Shown: positions 54,580 through 64,000 of the stretch, one piece after another
How positions within the stretch are numbered: position 1 is the stretch's first letter
Layout: each line of letters begins with the position of its first letter
Source: Atrina japonica
Lineage: Eukaryota > Mollusca > Bivalvia > Pterioida > Pinnidae
DNA: 64,000 nt
Assembly (NCBI GenBank): GCA_030159075.1
Contig: BROG01000246.1
Location: forward strand, 248,001 to 312,000
Reading direction: 5' to 3'
Notes under the pieces: generated by a model
What the model was told of the DNA's origin: nothing
What the model saw: only the letters and a program-made list of their open reading frames with translations
The model's database searches: none
Translations under genes and position numbers: made by a program

Positions 54580-54785
54580 AGACTTACCCACATCAATAAA
54601 TAGTATGGACTGCCTGTCTTACATCAGGAGTGAACAAGTTTTAAAAATACTGCATGCTAAAGTATCATAACATTTTTATTCTAATTATAAATCATACAAC
54701 CCTGAATGTCTGAATTCTGACAATAGATTAAACCATCCATTGAAATGGGCAGGTCCAAATGTGATTTCTGGGGTAGATGATTTAT
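54580..54785 (+). repeat. Dispersed repeat, copy 2
   Basis: Matches 30140-30325. Confidence 0.7.
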
Positions 54786-55300
54786 AATATACCAATTTTG
54801 CTCAATCATTTTCATTAGCCAAACATTAATTACATTAGTATCCGTTTGAGGGGAAATTGCTGGACATTTGACAACATATTAAGTGTTCACCATTTGAAAA
54901 CTGTATTGTACATGTAGGCTAATTATCTATATTCATCAAACATATACTTAATCACGATATTGCAAAAAAAAGGATCAACAACCTTTCAGCTACCAGAACT
55001 AAGATAATCAACACATTTACCCCTCAAAACAAAGATGGACTAGCCAATGTCAATGATGCAAAGAAGAGTCCATTATGTTTTTCAGGGGGAGCCAGGAGCA
55101 CATACATCAAGCGCCTATATATAAACAGTACATTACTCATGAATTACAGGTCAGTAGCACATGGGTCATGTGTTGATATAAAAAGTTCACACAAATTTAC
55201 TGAAATAACTGGGTAGTAGTACAAGTAGGTCAGGCTCAGACCAATTAATGTATATAACACATGAGCAGACGACCAATGCTTGTCAAAGCGATGGTTCTAT
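54786..55300. other. No gene seen
   Basis: Includes one diverged copy of the short GGACTGGTCT-type repeat near 55010-55090. Confidence 0.4.
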
Positions 55301-55310
55301 GATACATATA

Positions 55311-55485
55311 CAGCAGAACCTGCCTCGACAGCCCACTCTTTCTGACACTGAAATGTGGTCTCTCAAGACAGGTGGTCTACCATAAGAGGTTTTATGTATA
55401 TTATTTAACCGAATGGTTTTCAGAATGTGGTCTCAAAAGGCAGGTGGTCTTTCACGACAGTGGTCTCTCAAGACAGGTTCCACTG
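55311..55485. mobile_element. CAGT-type MITE (GAACCTGTCTT family)
   Basis: Starts CAGCAGAACCTGCCTCGACA and ends CTCAAGACAGGTTCCACTG; unexpanded, two GGTGGTCT-like motifs. Confidence 0.82.
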
Positions 55486-55491
55486 TTTTAT

Positions 55492-55930
55492 ATATACATT
55501 TCCTGCAGCAGTCTCCCATAAACTCAGTGTTAATCTAGACAGCATTCATATTAGCTATAAATGAAGTTCCTCATATCACGTAACTCATTGATGTAGTATC
55601 ATTCATAATATGACATCATACCAAAATATTTAATTCATATAAAAACTCTATACTAGTATTTTACTGTTGATACCTTGAACTTCGCTGTTACATCATAATG
55701 AGACTGATCACATATAAGAGGCGATATTCGATTCCATTCTTTTGTTTTCCAGTTTGAAAACTAAGATATGTAAATATAATGAATGAACACATGTCAGAGT
55801 TCATTTATTGTCAATATGGATGCCATTTGTGTGACATATTTATCTGTACATCACCCACCAGCATCCATAATGACAATAAATGAACTCTGACAAGCATTCA
55901 TTTGCTGATGACAATCACAGTGATTGCAAG
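55492..55930 (-). mobile_element. Dispersed element with a palindromic part, copy 2
   Basis: Reverse-complement relative of 27495-27950. Its hairpin part TCAGAGTTCATTTATTGTCA faces TGACAATAAATGAACTCTGA. Confidence 0.72.
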
Positions 55931-56900
55931 ATTCTCAGGCCATCATTAACTTATCAATCCCTGAAAAACAATGGACTCTTCTATAAATCAATGACTTAGA
56001 CCAGTCCAAATAGGTTTTTAGGGATGAATAAATAGAATCAATGTCCCAGCCAGTGGTTTTGGATGTGGCTGACAATTAGTGCGTAATTTTTTTCTTTTTA
56101 TGATTCTCTATCTAATTCTGACAGATAAATAAACATTTTAGATTTTTTTATATGAAAAAGTCATAAAATGGCAAAAATGCATGAAATTTAAAAAGATTTC
56201 ACGTTGGGGCTTTTAAAGGTGGTCAGTTAGGTCAACTCAAACAAATCTTTTTTTAAATTTTTTCCGCCATAATATTCATTGGATTACAGAATCTCAAGAT
56301 CAAATTACAGACTTGGAATTATTTCTACCATACTCAGGTGTGTATTCTATACATTGATTTTGAGTATATGATAACCTGATTTAAATATGCATGCCACAGG
56401 GGTAGGAATAATTAAAGTAAATCTATTTTTCTTATGTGTATTTTACTAGAACTCATCAAATACATCATTTCAAAAAGAAAGTGCAATTATGGCAATTTAA
56501 ATAAAAAAATTTGGTTTTTATTAATGTTACTTTGTTGTTTCTGTATTGCTTTATTTTGTGATTAAAATATTATTATTTTGTTTTGTTTTTATTTGATTTT
56601 TGGGTTTTTTTTTGTTTTTTTGGTAGTTTCTTGTTTGTTTTTCATGTTATTTTTTTATTTTGAAACATTTCTATCTGACAAAATATGACTATAAACAGAA
56701 TTTTAATTGAAAATGAGTATGAAGTATAATTCTATTTCAGAATACACAGCTGAACCTGGGCCTATTGAAATCGAAGGGGAAAGAATTTTTCTTTCATTTA
56801 ATAAAGAGGGTTTTCAAAATAGCTGAATTATAATGGTAATAAAGAAATTTGGCCAGGAATTGTTGATTGTGGTATACGACACCTTTCAAACTAAACAAAA
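55931..56900. other. No gene seen
   Basis: Contains a short dispersed repeat at 55945-56030, then AT-rich DNA with T-rich low complexity (56560-56650). Confidence 0.4.
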
Positions 56901-56902
56901 TA

Positions 56903-57063
56903 CAGTGAAACTTGTATATAATGACCTCCTTGGGGACATAAGAAAACCGGTCTTTATACAGAGATTGATTTGTACACAAATGGTACTATTGGGGACAGCA
57001 AAAAACGGTCTTTGTGACCAAGAAATCTTTATACAGAGGTGGTCACTAAAGCAGGTTTTACTG
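56903..57063. mobile_element. CAGT-type MITE (CTTGTATATA family), 161 bp, TA duplication
   Basis: Starts CAGTGAAACTTGTATATAAT and ends AGCAGGTTTTACTG with TA on both sides (56901-56902 and 57064-57065). Closely similar to 19400-19552. Confidence 0.87.
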
Positions 57064-57065
57064 TA

Positions 57066-58057
57066 TCTAGGGAAAAAAGACCACTCAGGCCTTCATCAAT
57101 TATCCTAGAACTTTGCCTAATGTAATTGAACTGATTGGAGATAAATAGATTGTTATTTTATTAGAGATGCTCCAAGGTCATATCAGGCCTCATTTCTACT
57201 CTACATGTAATTATGTATAGCAATCAGAAGGATACAACTCCTATGTGATATCCTGTATATGTTTGTGTGCCATGTTTAATACGATTTACGATTTACGGAG
57301 CTAGGTCACATTTCATTATAGTGATGAATGCTTCAATGACTTGCTACATGTCATCACACATTTAATGCTTGTTAACATGACAAAACTGATTCAATATCGA
57401 GTGGTTTACTAGAAGCTATCCTGTTAAGTGTTAAAGGTCACATGATCATGAATTGCAGTACATACAAACAGATACTACATTTTCAGGTTTTTCCCTACTC
57501 CGAATTTACAGCAAAATAATGAAATTAATAAAATCGTATGTATATATATATATTTCATTTTTTTCGTGGTTCAATAGTAAAGCAGAAAATATTGTATTAA
57601 CGGATCCGTAAAAAAATAGTTTCGCAACGTTTCTTACGGGTGAATGAACTATCCAATCAGTTCATTAGGTAGTATTATTTCATGCAGAAGTAGCAGACGT
57701 CAAGTCATTATCTAGCCATTGCCCTTTGTGTACACATGCAAAATCATACAGAAATTTATTATGAACAAATTATCTCACCCAGTTTCAGAGTATTTTACTC
57801 ATGAGGTTTTTTACCTGTTTTCCCCTGGGTTTGATCATTAATGCAGCAGTTCTTTAATAAAGTAATTATTTTTTCTTCTTACGTAACTGTATAATAATAA
57901 CATGAAGCGATAACAATTAATTAATATTGTAATATAATATTTATGTCATGAAAAGATGTAATAAACTCTGGCGGCCAAATTACTCTGGCAGGCTATCAGC
58001 AAAAGTATTTGCTTGTTTGTTGGTTAATAAGAAATGTTTTGAAAAGTTAAAGTGAAT

Positions 58058-58060
<3 letters not shown>
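57066..58060. other. No gene seen
   Basis: AT-rich; (TA)n at about 57538-57552. No exon-like frame. Confidence 0.4.

Positions 58061-58102
<42 letters not shown>
58061..58102. repeat. (CA)n(TA)n microsatellite
   Basis: About 16 CA repeats then TATATATATA, abutting the next MITE, as at 44132. Confidence 0.95.
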
Positions 58103-58103
<1 letters not shown>

Positions 58104-58726
58104 GAAGTTAAACCTGTCTTAAGACACCTGCCACTGAAATGTTGTCTCTCAAGACATTTACTGAGGTATTAATGTCTCTCAAAACACGTTTTATTAAAGG
58201 ATTATGTAGCCAAGCACTTTTCAAATTGTGATCTCCCAAGACAGGTGGTCTTTCGACAGGCTGTCTTTCATTAGAGTAGTCTCCAGGACAAGTGATCATT
58301 CATGAGAGTGGTCTCCTAAGACAGGTGGTCTTTCATGAGAGTGGTCTCTCAAGACAGGTGGTCTTTCATGAGAGTGGTCTCTCAAGACAGGTGGTCTTTC
58401 ATGAGAGTGGTCTCTCAAGACAGGTGGTCTTTCATGAGAGTGGTCTCTCAAGACAGGTGGTCTTTCATGAGAGTGGTCTCCAAGACAAGTGATCTTTCAT
58501 GAGAGCAGTCTCCTAAGACAGGTCTTTCATGAAAATGGTCTCTCAAGACAGGAGGTCTTTCATGAGAATGGTCTCTCAAGACAGGAGGTCTTTCATGAGA
58601 GTGGTCTCTCAAGACAGGTGGTCTTTCATGAGAGTGGTCTCCAAGACAAGTGATCTTTCATGAGAGCAGTCTCCTAAGACAGGTGGTCTTTCATGAGAAT
58701 GGTCTCTCAAGACAAGTTCCACTGTA
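58103..58726. mobile_element. GAACCTGTCTT-family MITE expanded by an internal minisatellite
   Basis: Left GTTAAACCTGTCTTAAGACA, right TCTCAAGACAAGTTCCACTG. Between them about 13 units of TTTCATGAGAGTGGTCTCTC, AAGACAGGTGGTC run from 58296 to 58710. A longer block with CTCCAAGACAAGTGATCTT and GCAGTCTCCTAAGACAGG occurs twice (about 58476 and 58648). Confidence 0.87.
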
Positions 58727-59194
58727 TGAATATGTACCGTAGTACTAGGAATACATGTTGTGAACGCAAATCAAAATTGTCATAATTTGTGCTTTGATGA
58801 TCGATTTCAATAACATTATTTCAAGATATCCTTTCACAAATCTCATTAAGCTTTGTTTCATTTTTTATTTATTTATTTACTTCTTTATTTAATTATTTAC
58901 CTCTTTATTTATTTATTTAATTCTTTATTCATTCATTTATTATTTACTTATTTATTTACTTCTCTATTGTTTTACTTCATTATTTATTTATTTATTTATT
59001 TGCAATCACAAATATTTCAATTTACTGATAAACACCATATGTTTAATTTGTTTTCAAATTGCATCCTTGATTAAGACACAGACACAACAAAGCTTCTTAA
59101 AATGCCTTGTAAGTAGATAAATCATATAAACTACATTGTGTATAAAAGCCACACAGAAAATTGTTCAAAATATATAATTAGGTTATTCATTATA
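58727..59194. other. TTTATTTA-rich stretch, no gene
   Basis: 58855-59000 is an imperfect (TTTA)n array; its open frame is low complexity. Confidence 0.6.
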
Positions 59195-59290
59195 GTAAAT
59201 ACATCCCATAATAGTAAATACATCCCATACAAATAAATACATCCCATACTAATAAAAACATCCCAAAAAATAAATACATCCCATATTTGA
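59195..59290. repeat. Small tandem array, unit about 17 bp
   Basis: Five or six units of AATAAATACATCCCATA. Confidence 0.85.
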
Positions 59291-59299
59291 TTTCCACTT

Positions 59300-59720
59300 A
59301 CACCTTCCCAATTGGTCACCAGTAACCCCTTGCCTACAGATCACCACTGGCCCCTTGATTATAGGTCATCATTGACACCTTTCCCGCATGTCACCACTTA
59401 CACCTTCCCCACATGTTACCACTAACACATTTTCCACATATCACCACTAAACCACTTACCCACATGTCACCGCTAACACCTACCCCACATGTCAAAATTA
59501 AACCACTTTCCCATGTCACCATTAACACCTACCCCACACTCACCACTAAAACACTTCCTGACATGTCACCACAAACACTTTTCCCACATGTCACTACTAA
59601 ACTACTCCCCCACATGTCACCACTAATACCTTTGCCACATGTCATCACTAAACCACTTCCCCACATGTCACCACTAATACCTTTGTCACATGTCACTACT
59701 AAACCACTTCCTCACATGTT
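59300..59720. repeat. Minisatellite, unit about 27 bp
   Basis: About 15 units of CCACATGTCACCACTAAACC, ACTTCC or variants. The 130-residue frame at 59413-59805 is its translation. Confidence 0.9.
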
Positions 59721-60650
59721 GACACCGCATGAAACATCAATAAAAAAATTTCAAAGGAAAATAAATATATGTATTAGCCTACTAAAGATAGGTGATATCC
59801 TTTGAACTTCAGTATCCCAGCTGAACAATTGCCAGTGAGGCATTAAAACCTTAATTGACCCAAAAGATAAATATATAGGTAAACACGATCTAATGTATTA
59901 GAAAAACTATGTGTGTAACTAGATTATACTTACTACTGTAATATGATTAACACCTGAGCCCTTGTGATCCGTCTTAATTCCAAGTAACATGTGAGTAGTA
60001 TAACGTAATTGCTTCCAAACAGAAGAATGCTCTGATATACATGTGCACTAAGGGGGAAAACCAAAGAGTAGACACTGGTAGGTCAAATGGCAGGGGTCAT
60101 CTGATGGCCACACTTAATTATCTTCCGACACCCTTAGGGGCTGATTGGATATAGCATCGTGGCATAAACTACGAAGTCTCAACTCTAGTTAACACAGGTT
60201 TCAGACTGGAACCTTAACTGATTTTAGAACAAAGTTTGCCAGTATACTTGCAGAAAGCAGGTGGTCTCTCCCTTTGTTTACAATGTAACCCACTTAAAAA
60301 ATCAGTTTCTTTGCTTTTAATTGCTTAGGTATTAACAGTTGTTTGTTATTATTTTATATAAATTATAGATCATGTTTTAATGTCTTCATATGCCATAAAT
60401 GAGTTTGCTTTCCATTCAACCATTCAGGCTGTTCACGTTAACTCAGCAATAGCTCAATGTACCTGTGTGTGTATAACCCTTCAGTCCTTCAGGCTTCGTA
60501 TCAGAGAACCCCTCTCATCCATCACATGTTTTGCTTTGCAACTCGTAAAAGTCACCACTCAGAATGTCACCACCTTTTTCATAACTGTAGTGGTGCCTGA
60601 GTTGTATTGAACCTTTACTGACTGTTAGTAATGATACAAATTCTCTAATA
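59721..60650. other. No gene supported
   Basis: An open frame at 60380-60610 has no splice context or known motif. A SINE-like remnant may lie near 60160-60270. Confidence 0.4.
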
Positions 60651-60656
60651 ACAATA

Positions 60657-60822
60657 CAGTGGAACCTGCCTTAAAAGACCACTTTTTCTTTTCAAAGTTA
60701 ACTTTCTGAAAACCACATTATCAAATAATCCTTTAGATAAAACCTTTTATGAGAGGCCATCTGTCTTGAAAAATCACATTTCAGTTGCAGATGTGAGTGT
60801 TTCTCAAGATAAAATACATTAT
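60657..60822. mobile_element. CAGT-type MITE (GAACCTGTCTT family)
   Basis: Starts CAGTGGAACCTGCCTTAAAA after TA; the right end (TCTCAAGATAAAATACATTA) is degraded. Confidence 0.75.
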
Positions 60823-61204
60823 AATGGTAGTTTTGTGCTGGTAGTTTAATGTACACCGGGGGGGGGGGGGTCTACCAACATTACATCACATCAGATTGTC
60901 ACCTATCCAGATGCTGACCACATTTGCTGTTGCTTAACTTCAGTACATGGATATAGACACCGACTGTCCAGCCCCAACGACTAGTATTGGACTAAAAGTA
61001 TTGTCAACAGGACCTCATCTGACAGAGATGACAACGGTATCCCTATTGTAATGACGATTGCACTCGACTAACAACAATTAAGACAATTAAAGGACATCTT
61101 TTGACATTAAAAATGAAAGTACTTCTGTGTGGGTAATGTCAACATATTCTCTTACGACATAATGACAGTACTTCCTCCACTGGCTGTAAATGACATTTAC
61201 ACTT
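60823..61204. other. No gene seen
   Basis: Contains a 12-G run at 60859-60870, reminiscent of the longer homopolymer at 53493. Confidence 0.45.
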
Positions 61205-61970
61205 CATGAAAGTAATGACAACAGCATCAGCAATGACAACTTACTCACTGATAGTAATGACAGGACATCTAGTGAGTCATGATGACAACATATCTACTGA
61301 CAGTAATGACAATATATTTACTGACAAAAATGACAACAGATGTACTGACAGTAATGACAACATGGAATCTACTGACAGTAATGATAACATATGTACTGAC
61401 AGTAATGACAATATATCTACTGACAGTAATGATAACATATGTACTGACAGTAATGACAATATATCTACTGACAGTAATGATAACATATGTACTGACAGTA
61501 ATGACAATATATCTACTGACAATAATGACAACATGTACTGACAATAATGACAACATGGAATCTACTGACTAATGACAACATATCTACTGACAGTAATGAC
61601 AACATGGAATCTACTGACAGTAATGACAACATGGAATCTACTTACTAATGACAACATATCTACTGACAGTAACGACAACATGGAATCTACTGACAGTAAT
61701 GACAACATATCTACTGACAATAATGAGAACATGGAATCTACTGACAGCAATGACAACCTGTCTACAGACAGCAATGGCAACATATCTACTGACAGTAATG
61801 ACAATATATCTACTGACAGTAATGGCAACCTGTCTACTGATAGTAATAACAACATATCTACTGACAGTAATGACAACCTGCCTACTGACAGTAATAACAA
61901 CATATCTACTGACAATAATAACAACATGGAATCTACTGTCAGTAATGACAACATAGAATCTACTATGGGT
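61205..61970. repeat. Minisatellite, unit 24 bp
   Basis: About 31 units of CTACTGACAGTAATGACAAC followed by ATAT or ATGGAAT. The period is mostly a multiple of three, so long open frames exist on both strands; these are not evidence of genes. Confidence 0.95.
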
Positions 61971-62022
61971 AATGACAACATATCATCTTCTGACAAAGAA
62001 GATGATAGTGTATCTACCGGTA

Positions 62023-62160
62023 TTGTCCGATTCATATAACTTGGCGAAGCAGAGTAACTGTTTGATTATCTTACGGATGATTATCTACACATGTTTCAAC
62101 TTTGACCTCACAAGATTTACAGGGACATCAGAGCAATTGATTCCTCACTGGATAGTCAAT
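62023..62160 (+). repeat. Dispersed segment, copy 1 of a pair
   Basis: TTGTCCGATTCATATAACTT to TTCCTCACTGGATAGTC is matched at 63885-64000 (TTGTCCGATTCACATAAGAT to TTCCCCACTGCATA), about 1.86 kb away in the same orientation. Confidence 0.75.
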
Positions 62161-63884
62161 TAAAAATTATGGTGACAACTAGCTAGGACCTATTATTCTT
62201 GCCAGTGTAATCATGAAGTTGTTATGCTTTGTTACCTTTTACTATTAGCAACAGCAAGGGAATCTGAACTCTTTTATTCTAACTTATGCATTTCTACAGA
62301 GATAGATGATAAAAGTAGTTAGTTCTGTTTCCTCCATGACATTTTCAATGTCATGGGCTTTTTCATACTAAAGAGTTCATTCGTTTATTTTTTTGTATCC
62401 CAAGATATTTTTTTTTTCAAATGAAAAAAAAAAAAAAAATATTCGTTGTTTTGCTTTTAAATATACATTCCTAATTTTTAAGCCATATGGCAGCGTAGGT
62501 CTACTCCATCTAAGCCTTTTAGTGATGTCCCACACAACATTATAAATACTGAATCAAAGCTTTTGAGTCATTCATATTGTTTTAAGTCACTCAGTAGCTA
62601 TGTTCAACCCATACAGTAATTACAAAAAAAAAAATAAAAAAAAATAAATAAAAAAAAACATGTTTTCAAGGACAGAAAATTTGAACTTCCTATCTGAGAG
62701 TTTGTACAAGAGTATGTTGAAGTACAACTCCAATGTTAACAGTACCGGTAATGTCTGTTACTATTTCATCTGTACAGCTGGGTAATTAGGCAAGAATTTT
62801 GTTGTTGTTGTTGTTTTGTTTTTGATTTTCTATTTATAGATAAATGTTAACATTAAATTTCCTTACAATGTGGGAAAATTACAAATAGTTGGGTTTTTTT
62901 TTTTAATTATTGTTTTTGACTTTCGGTTTTGGGGTTTTTTTTCGGGGGGGGGGGGGGTACTTTTTTGTTTTTGTTTTTTTAAATAAATGTTAACTCATCA
63001 ATCCCTGAAAAACAATGGACTCTTCAGTAAATCAATGACTTAGATCAGTCCAAATGTGTCTCTAGGGGTAAATGGGTTAACACTAAATCACCTTACACTG
63101 TGGGACATGTACAAATGTTTGCTTATTTTTTGTTCTTTTTGTTGTTGCTTTGTTTGGTTTTTTTTTGTTTTTTTTTTTTATTGGACGGGGAGGGTTTTCT
63201 TTTTCACCAAATGTTAACATTAAATCTCCTTATACTACACATGCTACAGGAAATGTGATTAGCTTCAGTGATTGACAGCAACTAATTGACTGGTATGCAT
63301 CAACATTCCCCATTCTCACATAACTAAAAAAAACTGACTTTGTAAACACACCGAGTCTAATAGATTTCCGTATGTGGTGAAGTAAAAGTATTTGTCCATC
63401 AGAAAAATCATACAAAAACCATTTGACATATGAGACTTTAGATCTTTGATCTAAAATACAAAAAAAACATTAAAAATTACAAAAATTGATAAACACATGC
63501 AAGCATTCACTTAAAATCCAATAAAACGCAAAACGTTTTACCAAAAAATTAAATATATCTCCGCAAAAATACATTTGATAGGAGAAAGTGTTAAAATGAT
63601 CTAGAATGGCTTTTTTACAGCATACTGATGATCAAAAATTTGAAAAGATTTATTATATGGACTTTTAGTCGGAAGTGAATGCTGTGTGTGAAGATATAAA
63701 CTATCATTTTCATTTAATTACAGGGGCATCAGCTGTGTTTACCAAAAAAAAATAAGTATTTCGATTTTTTTTTACTTTTACTACTTGTACTTGATGCACA
63801 ATAAAAATGAGAGATATACACAGTCATAAAAAAAATCTTAATATTCCTATATATTTTGTGAAAATAAGGTAAGATCCAGTGTGG
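62161..63884. other. Low-complexity DNA, no gene seen
   Basis: Long A-rich and T/G-rich runs (62410-62445, 62620-62660, 62895-62985 with an 11-12-G run, 63120-63180). It contains the best copy of the short dispersed repeat at 62995-63080. Confidence 0.5.
62995..63080. mobile_element. Short hairpin MITE with GTTAAC-type ends
   Basis: TGTTAACTCATCAATCCCTG faces TAGGGGTAAATGGGTTAACA. The interior holds the AATGACTTAGATCAGTCCAA motif seen in seven or more copies in the window. Confidence 0.78.
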
Positions 63885-64000
63885 TTTTGTCCGATTCACA
63901 TAAGATGACGGGGCAGAGTCACCTTTTGATTATCCTACAGATGATTCTTACTCACTTTTCGGTTATGACAAGCTGAAAACGTTTTATTCCCCACTGCATA
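63885..64000 (+). repeat. Dispersed segment, copy 2 of a pair (cut by the window end)
   Basis: See 62023-62160; it continues past the window. Confidence 0.72.

Noticed and set aside
61205..61970. CRISPR-like regular repeat
   Set aside because: Units are head to tail with no unique spacers, in a eukaryotic context.
61206..62039. Long open frames on both strands
   Set aside because: A 24-bp tandem unit keeps all frames open; every frame gives a simple repeat peptide.

Overview
The window looks like nuclear DNA of a lophotrochozoan animal, most likely a bivalve mollusc. It is AT-rich, its coding exons are short and separated by long introns, and it is full of dispersed elements of mollusc type: tRNA-derived SINEs, CAGT-terminal TA-flanked MITEs, elements ending in a gctcacctga/tcaggtgagc inverted pair, and many minisatellites. 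Nothing prokaryotic was seen, and I do not assign a species.

Two genes can be assembled with confidence. (1) On the minus strand, ten coding exons from 54228 down to 20540 join in phase into a 669-residue atypical soluble guanylate cyclase. It has an H-NOX heme domain, an HNOBA/PAS region, a signalling helix and a class III cyclase domain, and it most resembles the insect Gyc-89D/Gyc-88E group. (2) On the plus strand, three coding exons (28809-29026, 30535-30653, 32791-33536) join in phase into a 360-residue secreted fibrinogen-related protein. The second gene lies wholly inside the 15.2-kb last intron of the first, on the opposite strand.

The left part (1-20 kb) holds a less certain minus-strand gene. 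Two exons (9800-9700 and 6742-6588) have good splice sites, compatible phase and a stop codon, but I do not recognise the protein. A few further candidate exons on both strands are given with low confidence.

The rest is repeats. Minisatellites occur at about 1.1-3.5, 8.6-9.4, 10.7-13.2, 15.9-17.5, 20.9-22.2, 23.0-23.6, 24.8-25.5, 30.8, 34.0-34.8, 39.7-40.2, 43.2-44.0, 46.7-47.6, 58.3-58.7, 59.2-59.7 and 61.2-62.0 kb. Several are interrupted by mobile elements, including an 896-bp hAT element with a perfect 8-bp target duplication. Others have grown inside a mobile element. A 95-nt G/C homopolymer lies at the 3' end of cyclase exon 1 and, if real, encodes 31 prolines.

The strongest biology is the cyclase. 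It keeps the heme-ligand His105, has a tyrosine where NO-selective beta1 subunits have Ile145, and has lost the first metal-binding Asp (Tyr472). This suggests an oxygen-responsive subunit that needs a catalytic partner. Coordinates of repeats are approximate; exon boundaries are exact to the splice sites read.
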